Assembly (NCBI GenBank): GCA_025618425.1
Contig: CM046832.1
Span: 56,417,493 to 56,481,492 of the forward strand
Source: Heliocidaris tuberculata
Taxonomy: Eukaryota; Echinodermata; Echinoidea; Camarodonta; Echinometridae
DNA length: 64,000 nt
Direction of reading: 5' to 3'
Program-made: the position numbers and the translations under genes
The notes under the pieces: generated by a model
Told to the model about the DNA's origin: nothing
The model's input: the letters and a program-made list of their open reading frames with translations, nothing else
The model's database searches: none
Part shown: in pieces, positions 60,680 through 64,000 of the stretch
Layout of the letters: the number at the start of each line of letters is the position of its first letter
Numbering within the stretch: the first letter of the stretch is position 1

Positions 60680-60711
60680 CTCTTCGAAACATGATAAAAT
60701 ACACTCCTGAG

Positions 60712-61030
60712 AGGGAGCAGGAAGAGAGTGAGAGGAAGCAGGGGGAGAGATGGAGAGAAGGATAGAGAGAAAAAAAGAGATAAAGTGCAAGGGAGAAGGG
60801 GGTGGAAGGAGAGCTATATAGCAAGAGAGAGAGAGAGAGAGACAGAGAGGGGAGAGAATAGAGAGACAGAGAGGGAAGAAAAGAGAGAGAGACAGAAAGA
60901 AACAGAGGGGACAGAAGAAAGAAGAGAAAGGGGAGGAATTATAAGACAGAAGAGGAGAAAGGAGAGAGAGACAGAGAGATAGAGAGGAGGGGAGATGACA
61001 GAGAGAGAGAGAGAAAAAAAAAGAAAAGAT
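60712..61030. repeat. purine-rich GA tract
   Basis: GAGAGA/GACAGAGAGG simple sequence directly adjoining the MITE at 60099-60679. Frames here are Ser/Leu- or Arg/Glu-only repeat artefacts. Confidence 0.95.
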
Positions 61031-62020
61031 GCAAGCAACGTAGAAGGTGCAAGGGTTCATAAAGTAATGACCACTTTGATATCAAATGATTCTGACCCCA
61101 AAATCTGGGATAGGGGCGATAGTAATCTTTCAATGGCACCTTAATAACTTCCTGTTAGGGAGCATCTACCAGTCCACCAGGGGTGTGTCTAATGACCCCA
61201 TGACGTAGTCAGGAGGGCTCATGGAGTGAAAGTGGTCTAAATATAGGCCCAAACATTTTTAATACAAACAAATGCAGAGGAAATGAGGCAGGAAGTAAAA
61301 AGGAAACATTTCATAAAATGTCAAATATTGGATTACATTACTTCCTTTATTTGCAATCAAAGTTTGGAAGAGATAAAAGATGTTTGTAAATTTTTGCACA
61401 AAAGTATATAAAAGAGCAGTTGATAAAGAGAGGAAATGGAACAGAATTGTATTTTACAGATCAAAAGAAAACAAAATTGAAAATAAGAAATGCACTTTAA
61501 AAACTTTAACTTAGGACAGCCGTATATTTATGTATGTACATACATGTATAATGATGATCATAATGCAATGGCAAATTACCTACAGTATGAATGGTCACTG
61601 GAAGCACGGGATAATTTGCTTATAAATTTCATGCCAGCCACAGTTTTGTTTTGTTGGAATAAGCCTTTGAATTTACAATCACATCTGAATTCAAATATTT
61701 ACAGTGGTATAATGATTCATAAATGGTGGAACATTACAAGTATTGATCATTAAGAGAAGAAAAGAGAGAGAGAAAGAAAGAAAGAAGAGAAGGGATAGGT
61801 TAAAGAGGGAGATATATCATACATGTAGAAATGACATAATAAAATCTTAAGACAAAAAGAAAGTGAAATAGGAAGAGAGATAGACAGATAGATGGAGAAA
61901 GAGGTGGGGGAGGGGGTACAAGGCAATATTGGTATCAGCATACAAAGAGGTGAAGTAGACATATCCTGTATTTCCAGGGGGAGCACACACCACTGGAGTA
62001 TTTCCTGTAGGGGAAGTCCA

Positions 62021-62028
62021 TATAAATA
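62021..62028 (+). promoter_or_regulatory. possible TATA box for TIMP
   Basis: TATAAATA lies about 360 bases upstream of the TIMP start codon. That distance fits only if there is a long 5' UTR exon. No other promoter motif could be singled out in this AT-rich sequence, so this is weak. Confidence 0.15.
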
Positions 62029-62381
62029 CAAAGGGGGCTTTACCGATGTGCTTCACTCATTGCCAATAAGTCTTGCCAACTTGACGTAGTCGTAGTAAAC
62101 ACAAGCCTTCACAGCAACAACTCTAAGTTTCTCTCTTCCTTCTTCATCTGCATCATCAAGACTCTATGTGGATGAAAAGAGCGGATCTTCCAAAACAATA
62201 CTATCTAATACGGATTATCTCAACAACCCACCAGAATACGAGATCTAATTGGACATAGGATTAGGAAATTAATCTTGGTTAAGTCACGTTGAAGCCACTT
62301 CTTCCACTCTGTAGTCTTCGTCCATCCATCAAGGGTAGAAGCAGGGGATATATTTTTCGAGGAGTGTTTTGGAGTCCCGTG

Positions 62382-62535
62382 ATGGAATTGATGAGGGTTA
62401 TAAGTAGGCTGATGGCGCGGTCACTTATGTTTTTGTGGTTTCTGGTGTTTGCGCTTTGTGAGGACGTTAAAGGAACGGCGCATTGTATGTGCATGCCTGA
62501 GCATCCCCAACAACAGTTCTGCAGATCCAGTTTTG
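62382..62535 (+). CDS. TIMP (metalloproteinase inhibitor), first coding exon
   Basis: TIMPs are secreted inhibitors of matrix metalloproteinases. The N-terminal Cys1 of the mature protein chelates the catalytic zinc. The exon starts at ATG 62382, in good context (G at -3 and +4), with another in-frame ATG at 62391. It encodes a hydrophobic signal segment (SLMFLWFLVFALC). Then comes CMCMPEHPQQQFC, matching the mature N-terminus of TIMPs (CTCVPPHPQTAFC in human TIMP-1, CSCSPVHPQQAFC in TIMP-2). The exon ends at GTAAGT (62536) after 51 codons and one base, close to the recalled position of TIMP intron 1. Cys1, Cys3 and the next Cys are all present. One His precedes Cys1 and may affect signal-peptide cleavage. 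Later exons are outside the window. It lies in the synapsin intron, antisense to synapsin. Confidence 0.88.
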
Positions 62536-63043
62536 GTAAGTAAGTCAGCTTCACATAGAAGTCACAAAATCCCATCAACTCTTCTTCCACAGTTCTCTTT
62601 CATTTTTTTCATATGTAATTACACAGATAAACTTTTAATTACCAATCTAAAGGAACTGACTTATATTTGCTGAGGTATGAGAGTATACATAGAGTTTTTA
62701 AACATTGAATGACACATTACTTTGAATGATGCATTCCTTTGTTATCAAATATTGTGTTGGGTATTGCTAAAAGTACCTAAGTGTTTTTATCACCCAACAA
62801 TCTTCATCTCATAAAGCATTATAATATTTTTATTTTGTATCTGATCTCAAGCATATATACACATGTATCAGGTATCCACCTTTACGAAAAATATGAATAG
62901 TAGTCATCTAAGTCCATAGGAGGAATCATTTTATATTTTTACTATGCCAAGTTAAATCCCTTTCAACTTAGTTGTTAGCATCAAAGTGACTATCTTATTT
63001 TAATTGCACATACAGGCCTACATGTATACTAGTGTCAAACATC

Positions 63044-63533
63044 TTAAAGGAGAATACAACCCTGGGAAAAATCAATTTTAATGAAAAGAGAGGATAGAGA
63101 GAAGCAAATTTAAAAAAAGTTCTGTCAAAATCGGTTACAAAATGAGAAAGTTATGAAAGTTTGAAAAGTCTCAATTTACTTTCTATGGCAATCCTAAAAA
63201 GGTGCAGCTTGTCTCCTTCTTAGCTCAAGATATATCATGGGAAAATGTATTTGACACAGCATATGTTGAGTTCACAAAAAGACAAGCAGCATCTTTAGAG
63301 ATAATGGAGAAAATATGAAGTTTTATGTACAAAACATATTGAGAGTTGTACTACTAAACCTGCCATTTTGAAGCAACATTGCCAATTTGAGGATCGCCAT
63401 AGAAAGTAAATGGAGACTTTTCAAACTTTCATAATTTTTTTCATTTCATAACCGATTTTGATGAAACTTTTTAAAAATTGCTTCTCTCTTTTCATTAAAA
63501 TGGATATTTTCCCAGGGTTTTGTTCTCCTTTAA
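63044..63533. mobile_element. MITE with TTAA ends (T2/Kolobok-like), copy 5
   Basis: TTAAAGGAGAATACAACCCT at the left and AGGGTTTTGTTCTCCTTTAA at the right, 490 bp. Closely related to copy 4 along its length, with the ATGGCAATCC and GGATCGCCAT segments in the arms. Lies within TIMP intron 1. Confidence 0.9.
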
Positions 63534-63617
63534 GGCTATGTCTCTTGTTAAAAATTGCTCCTCTCTTTTCATAAAAATGGATATTTTCCCAGGGTTTCAT
63601 TCTCCTTTAAGGCTATG
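63471..63617. repeat. tandem duplication of the MITE right end
   Basis: The 70 bases 63471-63540 (TTAAAAATTGCTTCTCTCTT to CCTTTAAGGCTATG) recur at 63548-63617 with few changes. The repeat includes the MITE terminus plus seven bases of flank (GGCTATG), so it arose after insertion. Confidence 0.9.
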
Positions 63618-64000
63618 CCTCTCACACATATATTGATGAATTGACTAGATTTACATACAGTTATTGTGTTAGATCAAGACGGGTACATTTGGATAGGATA
63701 AAACTGTTGCCCCTTTGTAGATTTAGTGGGCGACACTATTTATTTTCCAATATATACATGTATTATGTGTTTGACATAAGGGCATGTAAACCATATAGAT
63801 ACTTTTATTTTCAAATGAAAGGCTAAATAAATATGAACTGTACCAACATAATTTGTGCCAGAAGTAGTATATACACAACTTATATGTATTTAGCAGGTCA
63901 TGTTAAGGCTAACACTAGTTAAAAAATGATTTGTCATATTATATTTGGGCTATGAACCTTTCTGAATCTTCCACATGCACAAACAATCTTAACTTTCTGA

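Larger units (their letters stand above)
48613..64000 (-). other. synapsin intron 5, continuing beyond the window, with TIMP nested
   Basis: From the acceptor upstream of exon 6 to the window end (more than 15.3 kb) no further synapsin coding sequence was found. The expected next exon upstream (the [20 protein letters not shown] region in vertebrates) is not visible, so it should lie past 64000. The intron contains MITEs, SINE-like remnants, microsatellites and the first TIMP exon on the opposite strand. Confidence 0.8.
62536..64000 (+). other. TIMP intron 1, continuing beyond the window
   Basis: No second TIMP exon (VIRAK-type motif) was found before the window end. The region contains the MITE at 63044-63533 and its duplicated right end. 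Confidence 0.6.

Overview
This is animal (metazoan) nuclear DNA. It is AT-rich, intron-rich and dense in repeats. The best-supported content is most of the 3' half of a synapsin gene on the minus strand: six consecutive exons between 48612 and 27493. The first exon of a TIMP (tissue inhibitor of metalloproteinases) gene lies on the plus strand at 62382-62535. TIMP sits upstream of synapsin exon 6, inside the intron that interrupts the synapsin ATP-grasp domain, and it runs in the opposite direction. The same nested arrangement is known from vertebrates and Drosophila. Together with the style of the short inverted-repeat elements, it suggests an invertebrate deuterostome, most likely an echinoderm such as a sea urchin. 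That taxonomic call is an inference.

Layout. 1-724: the last coding exon of an unrecognised Pro/Gly-rich protein (plus strand). 1.8-8.4 kb: a cluster of broken transposon genes on the minus strand. It holds a pogo/Tigger-like piece, several scrambled copies of a DDE-type transposase I cannot place in a named family, and two other spliced gene remnants. A 1.1-kb block within it is duplicated. 8.4-24.7 kb: mostly non-coding sequence with a further DDE remnant (11.9-12.1 kb), a RecQ-like helicase fragment (15.4 kb), a coiled-coil gene fragment (16.5-17.3 kb), fold-back elements, a GA-rich minisatellite and G-run repeats. 24.8-27.5 kb: a GC-rich inverted-repeat element, then the 3' flank or 3' UTR of synapsin. 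27.5-64 kb: the synapsin gene with large introns full of MITEs, microsatellites and SINE-like remnants. The 5' synapsin exons and the remaining TIMP exons should lie beyond 64000.

Synapsin exons join in frame with GT-AG splice sites. They encode the C-terminal half of the ATP-grasp domain (domain C), a short Ser/Thr/Ala-rich linker in place of the long Pro/Gln-rich domain D of vertebrates, and a conserved C-terminal domain E.

Repeats. Five elements begin and end with TTAAAGG-type termini and look like T2/Kolobok-type MITEs. One is inserted inside a transposase remnant at a TTAA site. Three dispersed elements share GACATTTGCTCC-type terminal repeats, and two of these carry telomere-like CCTAAC runs inside. 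Several other inverted-repeat families occur, one of them in two copies. No CRISPR, rRNA, convincing functional tRNA or viral genes were seen.
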